DNA from: Flavobacterium sp. 9
GTDB taxonomy: Bacteria; Bacteroidota; Bacteroidia; Flavobacteriales; Flavobacteriaceae
Direction of reading: 5' to 3'
DNA length: 64,000 nt
Assembly: GCF_002754195.1 (NCBI RefSeq)
Contig: NZ_PEEU01000001.1
Location: forward strand, 5,828,001 to 5,892,000
Part shown: positions 43,539-51,664 of the stretch, piece after piece
Layout: every line of letters begins with the position of its first letter
Numbering within the stretch: the stretch's first letter is position 1
The notes under the pieces: model-generated
Databases searched by the model: none
Told to the model about the DNA's origin: nothing
What the model saw: the letters and a program-made list of their open reading frames with translations, nothing else
Position numbers and translations under genes: made by a program

Positions 43539-44594
43539 ATGAAACACAATTTCAAGCTTGCATTTTTTGCAAATATCATTTTATTTGCAAGTTGCAACTT
43601 ATCGGCACAGCAAAAAGACAATTACTCAACAAAAATCGACAGTTTGCTGAAAACCAAAAATCCAAGAAATTTTAATGGAGCGGTTATTATTCAGCAAAAG
43701 GGAAAATTAAAGTATGCAAAAGCGTTTGGGTTTGACGATTTCAATAAAAAAACTTCGCTGAAAGTCGACGATAAATTCTCTACAATGTCGCTGGCAAAAC
43801 AATTTACAGCAACACTTATTTTACAGCAAGTAGAAAAAGGAACGATTGATTTGCAAACACCTATTCGTAAATATTTGCCAGATTTTAAATATTCCTGGGC
43901 AGACACGGTTACCGTTCATCAGCTGCTGAATAACAGTTCGGGTTTGTACAGCGAAAGTTTGGACAAACCGCTGAAGTTTAAGCCTGGAACAGCTTTTAGT
44001 TATTCAAACGTTGGTTATTATGTGGCTGGATTGGTTTTGGAAAAGCAAAGCGGGAAAAATTTTGAAACTTTAGTAACAGCGCTATTCAAAGCATGCAAAA
44101 TGAAGAACAGCTATTATCCGAATGAAACCAATAGCCAATTTTTGACGAAAGGACACTTAATAAAGAAAGATGGAACGATAAATCAATTTGATAAAATAAG
44201 CTTAACAACTGACCAATATTGGGGGAGTCATTTAATTGTATCCGCACAAGATCTTGCAAAATGGAATGAATGTTTACACAACGGTAAATTACTAAAGTTA
44301 ACTACTTATAAAATGATGACGGGTTATTCAATAACCAATACGCATATTCTTTTTAGCGAAAAACCAATTGGATATGGATATGGATTACGTATAAACGATA
44401 AAGAAAATATACTTGAAATCGGACATACAGGCTTTCATCCAAGCGAAGGATTTACAGCGGTCAATTTATATTATCCTAAAACAGATACAAGTATTATTGT
44501 TATGGAGAATCAGGCGAACGAAAATTTTGAGATTGCATATTATTTTGAACAGCAAATTAGAAAAATTATAAAAAAAAGCCAGCTTTTAAAATAA
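43539..44594 (+). CDS. Exported serine hydrolase, class C beta-lactamase/penicillin-binding fold
   Basis: The 351-residue exported protein has a signal ending LFASCNLSAQQ, either lipoprotein Cys19 or ordinary cleavage. It has the three active-site motifs of the fold: S84-L-A-K87 (TMSLAKQ), Y155-S-N157 (FSYSNVGYYVAG), and HTG near 292 (EIGHTGFHPSEG). Members include esterases, D-aminopeptidases and AmpC-like enzymes; the larger group is mostly not drug-hydrolysing. It is followed after 53 bases by a metallo-beta-lactamase gene. The activity cannot be assigned from sequence. Confidence 0.85.
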   Translation: MKHNFKLAFFANIILFASCNLSAQQKDNYSTKIDSLLKTKNPRNFNGAVIIQQKGKLKYAKAFGFDDFNKKTSLKVDDKFSTMSLAKQFTATLILQQVEKGTIDLQTPIRKYLPDFKYSWADTVTVHQLLNNSSGLYSESLDKPLKFKPGTAFSYSNVGYYVAGLVLEKQSGKNFETLVTALFKACKMKNSYYPNETNSQFLTKGHLIKKDGTINQFDKISLTTDQYWGSHLIVSAQDLAKWNECLHNGKLLKLTTYKMMTGYSITNTHILFSEKPIGYGYGLRINDKENILEIGHTGFHPSEGFTAVNLYYPKTDTSIIVMENQANENFEIAYYFEQQIRKIIKKSQLLK

Positions 44595-44647
44595 TCCTAA
44601 TTCATGACACGAGACAACTTTTACACTCAATAATCTTAAGAACAGAT

Positions 44648-45433
44648 ATGAATCAAATTTTTAGATTACCATTTCTTGGAATATCACTTCTATTTTTAAG
44701 CTGCAATTCAACTTCAGTTGTTAGAAAACAAAATGGAAAACTATCAGCTGATACTTATTTGCCTAAAGTGGTTTATAAATCAGGCGATTTTGTCATAACG
44801 CAATTAACTGAAAATGCATTTGAACATAAGTCTTTTCTGCAAACAAAGAGTTCCGGGAAAGTGCCTTGCAATGGAATGATAGTTAGAAACAGTGGTGAAG
44901 CAGTTATCTTTGATACAACATCCGACAGTCTTTCCTCTGCGAAATTGATTTCATGGGTAAAGGAAAAACTGAACTGCAAGATAAACGCTGTTGTGCCAAC
45001 CCATTTTCATATTGATAATTTGGGTGGGTTGAAAGCATTTGAACAAGCCGGAATTCAGTCATATGCTAATTTTAAAACCATTGAATTTGCAAAAGAACGA
45101 AATGAAAATTTACCACAAAATGGTTTTACGGATTCGCTTGTAATAAAAGTTGGAAACAAGAAAGTCATAGCAAAATTTTTTGGAGAAGGTCATACACGTG
45201 ATAATACTGTTGGATATTTTCCTGATGAAGAAATATTATTCGGAGGCTGTTTAATAAAAGATATTGATGCCACCAAAGGCAACCTTGCAGATGCAAATGA
45301 AAATGAATGGTCAAATACGGTAGCAAAAATAAAAAAATCATATCCCAATATTAAATACGTGATTCCAGGGCACGGACAATATGGTAATCAAAAATTATTA
45401 GATTATACTATCGAATTATTTAAAAAACATTAA
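44648..45433 (+). CDS. Subclass B1 metallo-beta-lactamase, lipoprotein
   Basis: A 261-residue zinc hydrolase. The lipoprotein signal ends LLFLSC (Cys19). All B1 ligands are present: H119-x-H121-x-D123 in PTHFHIDNLGG, H182 in GEGHTRDNTVGY, C201 in LFGGCLIKD and H242 in IPGHGQYG. The segments GIQSYANFKTIEFAKE and NGFTDSLVIK, and the Asp/Asn-rich NLADANENEW, line up with my memory of CcrA-type enzymes. B1 enzymes hydrolyse penicillins, cephalosporins and carbapenems in the periplasm; this is an activity expected from the family, not shown. It is flanked by a serine-type hydrolase and two alpha/beta hydrolases. No mobile element is adjacent, so it looks chromosomal and intrinsic. Confidence 0.85.
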   Translation: MNQIFRLPFLGISLLFLSCNSTSVVRKQNGKLSADTYLPKVVYKSGDFVITQLTENAFEHKSFLQTKSSGKVPCNGMIVRNSGEAVIFDTTSDSLSSAKLISWVKEKLNCKINAVVPTHFHIDNLGGLKAFEQAGIQSYANFKTIEFAKERNENLPQNGFTDSLVIKVGNKKVIAKFFGEGHTRDNTVGYFPDEEILFGGCLIKDIDATKGNLADANENEWSNTVAKIKKSYPNIKYVIPGHGQYGNQKLLDYTIELFKKH

Positions 45434-45471
45434 GAATATTCTACAATAAGACAACCTCATAAAAAAACACA

Positions 45472-46314
45472 ATGGCAAAGAACTTTTTTATTTTATTTAT
45501 TTCTACAATTTTATTAATAGGCTGTTCGACAAATAAAGAACAATTCGGAGAAAGTACTATTGAAAATGCTACCGGCACAGCTTTATCGAAAGATGAGTTT
45601 TCTAAAATCAGGAGTTTAAACAATGAGACTTTCGATACGGTAAATTTTGTAAGTAGAGAGAAAGTAGGACTCAAGTATCGCTTATATAGGCCCAAACAGC
45701 AAAAAACATGTAAATCATTCCCATTAGTAATCGTGTATCATGGTTCCGGAAGGCCCATTGGAAGTGATAATAGTTCTCAATTGGGGGTTTTACCAAAACT
45801 ATTTGCAAGTGCAGAAATACAAGATAAATATCCAGCATATGTTTTAGCGCCGCAATTCTCTGAGCGGTCTTCAGACTATGAAACCGACAATAAAAGAAAT
45901 CTGCTGTATTCAAAACCTAGAGCTTCCCTAAATTCAGTAATGCAGCTTATAGACTCGCTAAAATCAAATTTAAATATTGACAGTAAAAGAATTTACGTAG
46001 TTGGATATTCTATGGGCGGTTCAACTGCAATTAATTCATTGGCATCAAGACCGGATCTTTTTGCAGCAGGAATTAGTATTTCTGGCATACCGCAGTTTGA
46101 TAAAACAGAAAAGCTGAAAACAATTCCCATTTGGCTTATTCATGGTCTTGATGACACAGAAAACCCGATTAGCAGTGATGAGCAATTTTATAAAGAAATG
46201 AGCACTAATATCCGTTTTTGGAAACTAAAGGGAACAACCCACGATAATATATTTACCACTACGATTTTAGGAGAAACATTACCGGAATGGTTGTTCAAAC
46301 AGCATAAGAAATAA
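45472..46314 (+). CDS. Alpha/beta hydrolase lipoprotein (esterase-like)
   Basis: The 280-residue exported lipoprotein has a signal ending LLIGC (Cys18). The alpha/beta-hydrolase core has the oxyanion region VIVYHGSGRPIGSDN near residue 90, the nucleophile elbow VVGYSMGGS with Ser180, the acid in LIHGLDDTENP near 228 and His in GTTHDNIF near 262. It resembles the PHB depolymerase/prolyl-oligopeptidase-like esterases of Bacteroidota, often found as phospholipase or feruloyl esterase-like proteins. The substrate is unknown. It follows the metallo-beta-lactamase by 38 bases, probably in the same transcript. Confidence 0.85.
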   Translation: MAKNFFILFISTILLIGCSTNKEQFGESTIENATGTALSKDEFSKIRSLNNETFDTVNFVSREKVGLKYRLYRPKQQKTCKSFPLVIVYHGSGRPIGSDNSSQLGVLPKLFASAEIQDKYPAYVLAPQFSERSSDYETDNKRNLLYSKPRASLNSVMQLIDSLKSNLNIDSKRIYVVGYSMGGSTAINSLASRPDLFAAGISISGIPQFDKTEKLKTIPIWLIHGLDDTENPISSDEQFYKEMSTNIRFWKLKGTTHDNIFTTTILGETLPEWLFKQHKK

Positions 46315-46428
46315 AACTGCTGCTGATATCGATTTTGCAAAAATAAAAATTTCAAAAAATACCAGATATGATGTAGTTACGAATTTTAATAAAAAGATTT
46401 TATAAAACAAATTAAACAAAACTTACCT

Positions 46429-47091
46429 ATGAAACAATTACCAAAGTTATTCTTTACCTTTTTACTTATTATGTTTTTTGGTTGTACTGCTTTTAGCCAA
46501 GAAAAAGCGATTGCCAGTGACCAACGTTATATTTTCTTTTTTCATAATGGTTTTATTGAACAAAATGATCTTAGTGTAGCACATCCTGAATATGGAAAAG
46601 CAGAATACAATGAAATTTTAGATTCCTATAGAAAGGATAATTTTATTGTTTTTAGCGAAATTAGAAAGAAAGATACTGATGTTCATAAATATGCAAAAAA
46701 GGTAGTCAAACAAATTAAAGGATTACTAAAAAAAGGTGTTTCACCAGATAAAATAACCGTAATAGGAACTTCGAAAGGGGGGTACATTGCACAGTACGTA
46801 TCAACTTATCTGGCAAATCCAGAGGTGAATTTTGTTTTTATCGGATGTTTCAGGGATATCGATATTGAAGAATGGCCTGATATTAATTTTTGTGGAAACA
46901 TTCTAACTATATACGAACAATCAGATGTATTGGGCGTTTCAGCTATTAGAAGAAAAGTAACTTCGAAACTTAAAGTAAATCATTTTAAGGAAATAGAGTT
47001 ATATACTAATCTTAAGCATGGCTTTTTATATAAAGCCTCAGACGGATGGATTGCACCTTCTAAAAAATGGGCAAATGGGAACTATGAATAG
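46429..47091 (+). CDS. Small exported alpha/beta hydrolase
   Basis: The 220-residue product has a signal peptide (MKQLPKLFFTFLLIMFFGC, then TAFSQ), which could also be a lipoprotein signal. The nucleophile elbow is VIGTSKGGYIAQYVS, a GxSxG with Ser near residue 115, and the C-terminal TNLKHGFLYKASDGWI carries the likely His. The acidic residue is probably in TIYEQSDVLG. Such small exported hydrolases are usually esterases; no substrate is suggested. It lies 114 bases after the preceding hydrolase and ends before a long repeat-rich gap. Confidence 0.75.
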   Translation: MKQLPKLFFTFLLIMFFGCTAFSQEKAIASDQRYIFFFHNGFIEQNDLSVAHPEYGKAEYNEILDSYRKDNFIVFSEIRKKDTDVHKYAKKVVKQIKGLLKKGVSPDKITVIGTSKGGYIAQYVSTYLANPEVNFVFIGCFRDIDIEEWPDINFCGNILTIYEQSDVLGVSAIRRKVTSKLKVNHFKEIELYTNLKHGFLYKASDGWIAPSKKWANGNYE

Positions 47092-47279
47092 TGCATATAA
47101 TTTGACAAACCTGTGGAAAAAAGTAAACAATTTTGGACTCAGTTGATCCGTAATTGATTAGGTACAAGTAGGAGAGTGGTTTATAAGATTATAGACCACT
47201 TTGTAAATTGTGTTTTATAATTAGACCTTGAAAATTAGTTCAGCAAAATTTAGAAAAATGTTAGTCTTTGTTTTAACTC

Positions 47280-47311
47280 ATTCAATGTTTTCGAATGCTG
47301 TTAATTTATCT
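47280..47311 (+). repeat. Degenerate tRNA T-arm-like repeat, copy 3
   Basis: The sequence attcaatgttttcgaatgctgttaatttatct resembles the copies at 51021 and 53311 (ttcttgg-gttcgaatcctgtta-gttatc) with many changes. It lies 54 bases upstream of hairpin-element copy D. It is too short and diverged to be a tRNA. Confidence 0.45.
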
Positions 47312-47360
47312 TATTTAAACGGAAAAATGATTTAAAGGTAATTTCTTTAGTAGTCGAAAT

Positions 47361-47540
47361 AAAAAAATGGCGCCAATTGTCTTCAATTGGCGCCATTTGG
47401 CTTTGTAGTGACCTCAAAAGGACAAATTTCTATAAATTTTATGGAGGATTTGAAGAGATTGGCTTACTACATCTAGTTTCTGTCTTTCATTGGCTTTACA
47501 AATTTGGTTTGGATGTTCTGTTGGGGATCGAAGGAAAAAA
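47361..47540 (+). repeat. Dispersed hairpin-tail element, full copy D
   Basis: The hairpin 47365-47398 is identical to that of copy C (tggcgccaattg-tctt-caattggcgcca). It is followed by tgtagtgacctc, variable aaaa, ggacaaatttctataaat and the tail to gatgttctgttggggatc. It lies in the gap between the plus-strand hydrolases and the minus-strand M23 gene. Confidence 0.85.
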
Positions 47541-47590
47541 TTCTCGAACCATTTTAAAATTGTCTTTAAAAAATATCTAGTTTCAATCCC

Positions 47591-47692
47591 TTGACTGGAC
47601 AAATTTCTATATTTTTTTTTCAAAGATTAGAAGATCTTAATTTTGGGCAGTGGTTGTCTTACATTTGCTTTATAAACTTGGCTTAATGTATG
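47591..47692 (+). repeat. Decayed tail fragment next to copy D
   Basis: The sequence ttgactggacaaatttctatat, then gattagaagatctt, then ttgtcttacatttgctttataaacttggctt follows the plan of the element's tail with many changes. No hairpin precedes it. The remainder of the gap, 47093-47965, is AT-rich with no reading frame other than translations of these repeats. Confidence 0.55.
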
Positions 47693-47866
47693 TAAGAGTA
47701 AATTGGATGTGCTAGAGAAAAAAAGGAGATTTAGTTACAAGTACATTTTTGGTAATTAATCTATTTTATAGATAGACTAATGTACTTTAAAATTCGCTTT
47801 AGCTTTTTGTGGTGGAAAAGTTATCAAGTCCAGTTAGAATCATGTTCCAGCTTCGAGAAAAAATAT

Positions 47867-47900
47867 AAAGCATGAGAAATTAAATTTCTCATGCTTTTTT
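47867..47900. terminator. Strong terminator beyond the M23 peptidase gene
   Basis: The stem aaagcatgagaaat, loop taa, atttctcatgcttt has T and A runs on the outer sides. It lies 66 bases downstream of the minus-strand M23 stop codon and can act in both directions. Confidence 0.8.
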
Positions 47901-47965
47901 GTGATTCAATAATTTAATTTTTGTCAATTTGGTTAATATACCAAAAGATTGAAAATTATCATTTT

Positions 47966-48667
47966 TTAATTTTTCCTCACTATCTGGGAAGTAATTGGCT
48001 CTCCTCTCTCTGTTAAAACATCGTCGGCATAGTAGTTTTGAAATTGCATAGGGAGACCAACACCAGTTGTAAGAGATGAAGTTGTCTGCAGATGATAATG
48101 CAGATGCGGCCCTGTAGAATAACCGCTGTTTCCAGCCAGACCAACCTGCTGACCTCTCTCTACCGTATCTCCAATCGCTACTATTATAGAATTCTTTTTT
48201 AAATGAAGCATAAAGGAAAACTCCCCATTCAAATGATCAATAATAATATAATTCCCTAACGATTGCTTACTGTTTTTAATTCCGGGAACATTATCCTCAA
48301 TTGCGTTTTCCATCGCTATTATCTTTCCGTCTCCAGGCGCATTCAAACGTTTCCCAAAACAATAATAATCTTCATTTTTGGTTCCGTCTCCTGTATTCCC
48401 TCTTCTGTTTATTATATGAACAATGTCCAGTGCATATCTCTGGTGCCGGTTAGGCATAAAATGATGATTTAATTCTAGAGATTTCCCTCCTGCGACTATA
48501 TACCAGTCGTCTTCAAAAGGCAATTCTAATACTGTTTTTGTCTTGTAATTTAAATAGATGTCTTCATCGTATTTTCCTTCATCACCCATAAGCATGTCTG
48601 CACAGGAGGTAAATAAAACCATAAAGATAATTGCAAAAAAGCACGCCAAAGATTTGATTTGTTTCAT
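47966..48667 (-). CDS. M23-family metallopeptidase lipoprotein
   Basis: The 233-residue exported lipoprotein has a signal ending VLFTSC (Cys22). The LAS/LytM zinc site is present: RHQRYALDIVHI (His-x3-Asp type) near residues 78-89, and GPHLHYHL (HxH) near residue 200, with VERGQQVGLAGNSG between, the core M23 motif. Such enzymes cleave glycine or D-amino acid links in peptidoglycan. The start follows the barrel gene stop by two bases, so the two form an operon. Confidence 0.88.
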   Translation of the reverse strand: MKQIKSLACFFAIIFMVLFTSCADMLMGDEGKYDEDIYLNYKTKTVLELPFEDDWYIVAGGKSLELNHHFMPNRHQRYALDIVHIINRRGNTGDGTKNEDYYCFGKRLNAPGDGKIIAMENAIEDNVPGIKNSKQSLGNYIIIDHLNGEFSFMLHLKKNSIIVAIGDTVERGQQVGLAGNSGYSTGPHLHYHLQTTSSLTTGVGLPMQFQNYYADDVLTERGEPITSQIVRKN

Positions 48668-48669
48668 GA

Positions 48670-49398
48670 TTAAAATTTATAGTTAATACCCAGATTTAAT
48701 TGATGCTGCAGTTCTCTGTATGCACTTGGCACCTGAAGCCTCGCATAATTAAAATTATAGACTGCTTTTACATCAAAATGATTAGAAAGCTTATAACCAT
48801 ACTCCAATTCCCATAAAACACTTTGATAGTTGTCTATGGTATAAAACTTACCTTCTGCGTTGGTAACTCTAAGTAACACTACAGGAAGAGTTAATTTTGA
48901 CGATAAATATTGTTTTTCACTAGATTGGTATCTAAATCTACCCGTTATCCCAAATTCCTGATGTAGCGTATAATAATCCTCATTATTAAAAGAAGAAGTG
49001 TTTGGATTGCTATAAATAGAAGTATTGGTCTGTGATTGAAGTCCTCCATATATAACAAATCGATCTTTATCATAAATCTTTTTGAGATAAGAAAAATCCA
49101 ACCCGACTTTCGCAAAATCATTATTGAGATTGGAAAGTTTATCGGTTTTTAATTCAGATGAAAGATAATCAATCTTAATTTCAAATAGATTTTCTTTTTT
49201 ACTAGTATGTGTGTAATTTAATTTATACACCGAGCCTTCATACTCATACATCTGCACTGGCGCAAACTCGAGGTTTTTCAAATAGCCAAAATTATAGCCT
49301 GTCGAAAATTCCAGCTGGTTCTTTTTTTCGGTAGTTTGTGCTTGAACCGAGACTGCAGACAAAATCGCAGTCGTAAAAATAAGTCGATTTAATTTCAT
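48670..49398 (-). CDS. Small outer-membrane beta-barrel protein
   Basis: The 242-residue product has a signal peptide (MKLNRLIFTTAILSAVSVQA, cleaved near AQTTEK). After it come alternating amphipathic strands rich in Tyr and Asn (QLEFSTGYNFGYLK, HFDVKAVYNFNYARLQVPS) and a C-terminal Phe (LNLGINYKF), as required for barrel insertion. No family is recognised. It is the first gene of an operon with the M23 peptidase, which suggests a role in the envelope near peptidoglycan remodelling. The divergence of the following AraC-type gene suggests it is not under the same promoter. Confidence 0.75.
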   Translation of the reverse strand: MKLNRLIFTTAILSAVSVQAQTTEKKNQLEFSTGYNFGYLKNLEFAPVQMYEYEGSVYKLNYTHTSKKENLFEIKIDYLSSELKTDKLSNLNNDFAKVGLDFSYLKKIYDKDRFVIYGGLQSQTNTSIYSNPNTSSFNNEDYYTLHQEFGITGRFRYQSSEKQYLSSKLTLPVVLLRVTNAEGKFYTIDNYQSVLWELEYGYKLSNHFDVKAVYNFNYARLQVPSAYRELQHQLNLGINYKF

Positions 49399-49492
49399 AT
49401 AAATTGAAATGATTAAGTTGATTATGATGGCAAACCTAAATGAAATAAAAACCGATAAAGTCCAAATATCTTAAGACTGGAGAAATCCGAAC

Positions 49493-50689
49493 TTATTTAT
49501 TGGTATTCCGAAAACTGTTTGGTGTCATACCTGTAGATTTTTTGAAGGCATTGTGAAATGTTGTCTTCGAAGTGAATCCAGATTCTAATCCTATTGCCAG
49601 TAAGCTGTAGTTTTCATAGTCTGAATCTAGAATCATTTCTTTCACGGCTTCGACCCGATAGTTATTTATATAATTGGCAAAGTTATCTCCCGTAATCATA
49701 TTAATGAGTTGCGAAACATATCCTGCACTTATTCCTAGCTGTTCTGCTACTTTTTCTCTGTTTAGATTGCTATTTTTATAAATTTGATGCTCTTCGCAAA
49801 GTATTTCCAGCCTCTTAAAATAAGGGTTTTCTTTTGTAAAGAGATCTAAACCATTTGCATCATTTCCTTTTTTAAGGATTACTTCTTCGACAGATATTTC
49901 ATCTTCTGACAAAGTCTTTTTATTTAACAGTTCTTCTATTCCTGCTTTATTGTCGGCCAGCCTGTATCTAAACACACCATAATAAGCTGTGCAATGAATT
50001 AAAAATGTAGCAAACAATGCCAGAATCTGCATAACATACGAAAGATCATATTCAAAAAGCAAGCCTGTCAGAATAGCCACCATCCAGGAAAGCATTAATA
50101 AATAAACCAAAAACCATAAAAAAGTAATCCATTTCTTTTCCTGTTTATCTTTTGAAAATTTAATAAATCCGAAGGTATAAACAGTCATAAAGGGCATAAA
50201 TACCAGAACAAGATAAAAATCAAAACTTCCAATAGTTTCTATAATGCTTTTAAGAAAATGCGGAATTGTAAAAATATGCGCTACAGCATCGCAGTCATAA
50301 AAAACATTTGTAATGGCTGAATATAGAAACGGTGCATACAACCATCGAATCTTTTTCGAATTTCTGATGGGATGATTCAACTGATGTATAACAAACATAA
50401 AAATTAAAACAGGAAAGAGAAATGCCCATTCGACATCATCAAGAAAACGCAGAAAAGGTATACTGCTGTAAAGATCAATTATTTCAAAGACGAGGTTAGC
50501 AATAAGAATGGAAAGCGTAAATATTGCATAAGCCAAATATTTATTGGCTTTGCTTTTGAACAATGGTGATTTTAAGATAATTGCTCCTAAAACTATTCCT
50601 TGAAAAATTGCTGTGTTAAAAAATATTGTAAAGATCAATCTATATAGCTTTTGTTTAAATATACTGATGCTATAATGCTTCCAGTACAA
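49493..50689 (-). CDS. Membrane-bound AraC-family regulator (7TM-AraC)
   Basis: The 398-residue protein has an N-terminal half made of about seven hydrophobic helices (IFQGIVLGAIILKSPLF, YAIFTLSILIANLVFEII, VLVFMPFMTVYTFGF, YLLMLSWMVAILTGLLF). A C-terminal AraC domain follows: NREKVAEQLGISAGYVSQLI, then YSLLAIGLESGFTSKTTFHN and TGMTPNSFRN. Flavobacteria have many such proteins, which are thought to sense at the inner membrane. The start is uncertain; the Met at 50689 gives an unusual leader (MYWKHYSISIFKQKL) before the first helix and a later start is possible. It is likely to control the adjacent barrel-M23 operon. Confidence 0.82.
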   Translation of the reverse strand: MYWKHYSISIFKQKLYRLIFTIFFNTAIFQGIVLGAIILKSPLFKSKANKYLAYAIFTLSILIANLVFEIIDLYSSIPFLRFLDDVEWAFLFPVLIFMFVIHQLNHPIRNSKKIRWLYAPFLYSAITNVFYDCDAVAHIFTIPHFLKSIIETIGSFDFYLVLVFMPFMTVYTFGFIKFSKDKQEKKWITFLWFLVYLLMLSWMVAILTGLLFEYDLSYVMQILALFATFLIHCTAYYGVFRYRLADNKAGIEELLNKKTLSEDEISVEEVILKKGNDANGLDLFTKENPYFKRLEILCEEHQIYKNSNLNREKVAEQLGISAGYVSQLINMITGDNFANYINNYRVEAVKEMILDSDYENYSLLAIGLESGFTSKTTFHNAFKKSTGMTPNSFRNTNK

Positions 50690-51020
50690 AATTATTTTTA
50701 GTCTATTGCCTACATTTTATTTCACGAAACTATACTTAATTCATTTCATTTTATGTTAAAGGAAATACAATTAAAACTAAATAAAAAGACAATTAATAAG
50801 ATCCAGAATTACAAATCATGAAGCCGCGATTCTTTCATTATTTTAGTTATGGAAAAACCAATTTTTTGCTTCAGTCGAGCAACAATTATATTTGAAAAAA
50901 TGAGAGCAGGAAATTCAAATAATTATGAAATATTAAATCATTTAAAAATGAGATTTCATTTTCTGAAATTGAACAGTAACTAGAAAAAAACAGGATATTA
51001 TAAAGTCATAGTTTCTCTTC

Positions 51021-51051
51021 ATTCTTGGTGTTCGAATCCTGTTAAGTTATC
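51021..51051 (+). repeat. tRNA T-arm-like repeat, copy 1
   Basis: The sequence attcttggtgttcgaatcctgttaagttatc has a gttcgaatc T-loop with flanking bases that could form a T-stem in part. It matches copy 2 at 53311-53341 at 26 of 31 positions. There is no anticodon or D arm upstream, so it is not a tRNA gene. Sequence beyond (ttatttttcatataaatat) is also partly shared with copy 2. Confidence 0.6.
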
Positions 51052-51177
51052 GAATGATAAATCAACTATTTATGTTATTTTTCATATAAATATATACACC
51101 GATGCAGCTTTTTGTTTTAGAGAAAGAAAATAAAAGCAAAAAATGATTCAAAGTTATTGCATTTAGTAGAAAGAGTA

Positions 51178-51350
51178 AAAAAAATGGCGTCAATTGTCTT
51201 CAATTGACGCCATTTGGCTGTGGTGACCTCGACTGGACAAATTTCTATAAATTTTATGGAGGATTTGAAGAGATTGGCCTATCATATATAGTGTCTGTCT
51301 TTTACTGGCATCAGAAATTTGGTTTGGATGTCCTGTTGAGGATCCATATG
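51178..51350 (+). repeat. Dispersed hairpin-tail element, full copy E (compensated stem)
   Basis: The hairpin 51182-51215 is tggcgtcaattg-tctt-caattgacgcca. Compared with copies C and D one C has become T and the paired G has become A, so the stem is intact. It is followed by tgtggtgacctc, variable gact, ggacaaatttctataaattttatgg, and a tail ending gatgtcctgttgaggatcc. Confidence 0.88.
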
Positions 51351-51623
51351 TTTTTCGGTATAAGAATAAGTGAATGAAAAATGTTTCTATTCAAAAGTTA
51401 TTAATCTTGATAGACGAATATTGAGCCGAATTAAAGTTGTGCATATGTTGAGAAAGAATCAGATGATTGAACCAAGGATAACTATGTTTAAATCATTCTA
51501 TAAATTGGCGGGCTAACTTTTAAATTACTTAAATTCTTATATTTGATTCTGACAGATACTACAGAACCTCAGTTTTTTCAATCAAAAACTTTTACTAGCA
51601 CTAAGTTTTGCAAATAATTAACG

Positions 51624-51631
51624 TACTTTTG
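51624..51631 (+). promoter_or_regulatory. Possible -7 promoter box of the M28 peptidase gene
   Basis: TACTTTTG matches the Bacteroidota -7 consensus TAnnTTTG, 33 bases before the start codon. The nearest upstream TTG (in agttttgc) is only 13 bases away, shorter than the usual 17-23, so the call is weak. Confidence 0.3.
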
Positions 51632-51664
51632 GTTTAACTAAAAGGTTATTTATAAAAGTAAAAT

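Larger units (their letters stand above)
50690..51664. other. Long intergenic stretch with two repeat types
   Basis: No gene is seen. From about 50815 a segment (catgaagccgcgattct, then aaaaatgagatttcatttt) parallels one at 53170-53260 in the next gap. It is followed by the T-arm-like repeat at 51021 and hairpin element E at 51178. The distal third (51351-51664) is AT-rich and leads to the M28 peptidase promoter. Confidence 0.5.

Noticed and set aside
47377..47580. Plus-strand 67-residue reading frame starting MSSIGAIWLCSDLKR
   Set aside because: It is a translation of dispersed hairpin element D; other copies of the element have stops and frame changes here.
51030..51051. Possible tRNA gene (gttcgaatc T-loop)
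   Set aside because: No anticodon arm, D arm or acceptor partner is found within 100 bases upstream; the same is true at 53320.
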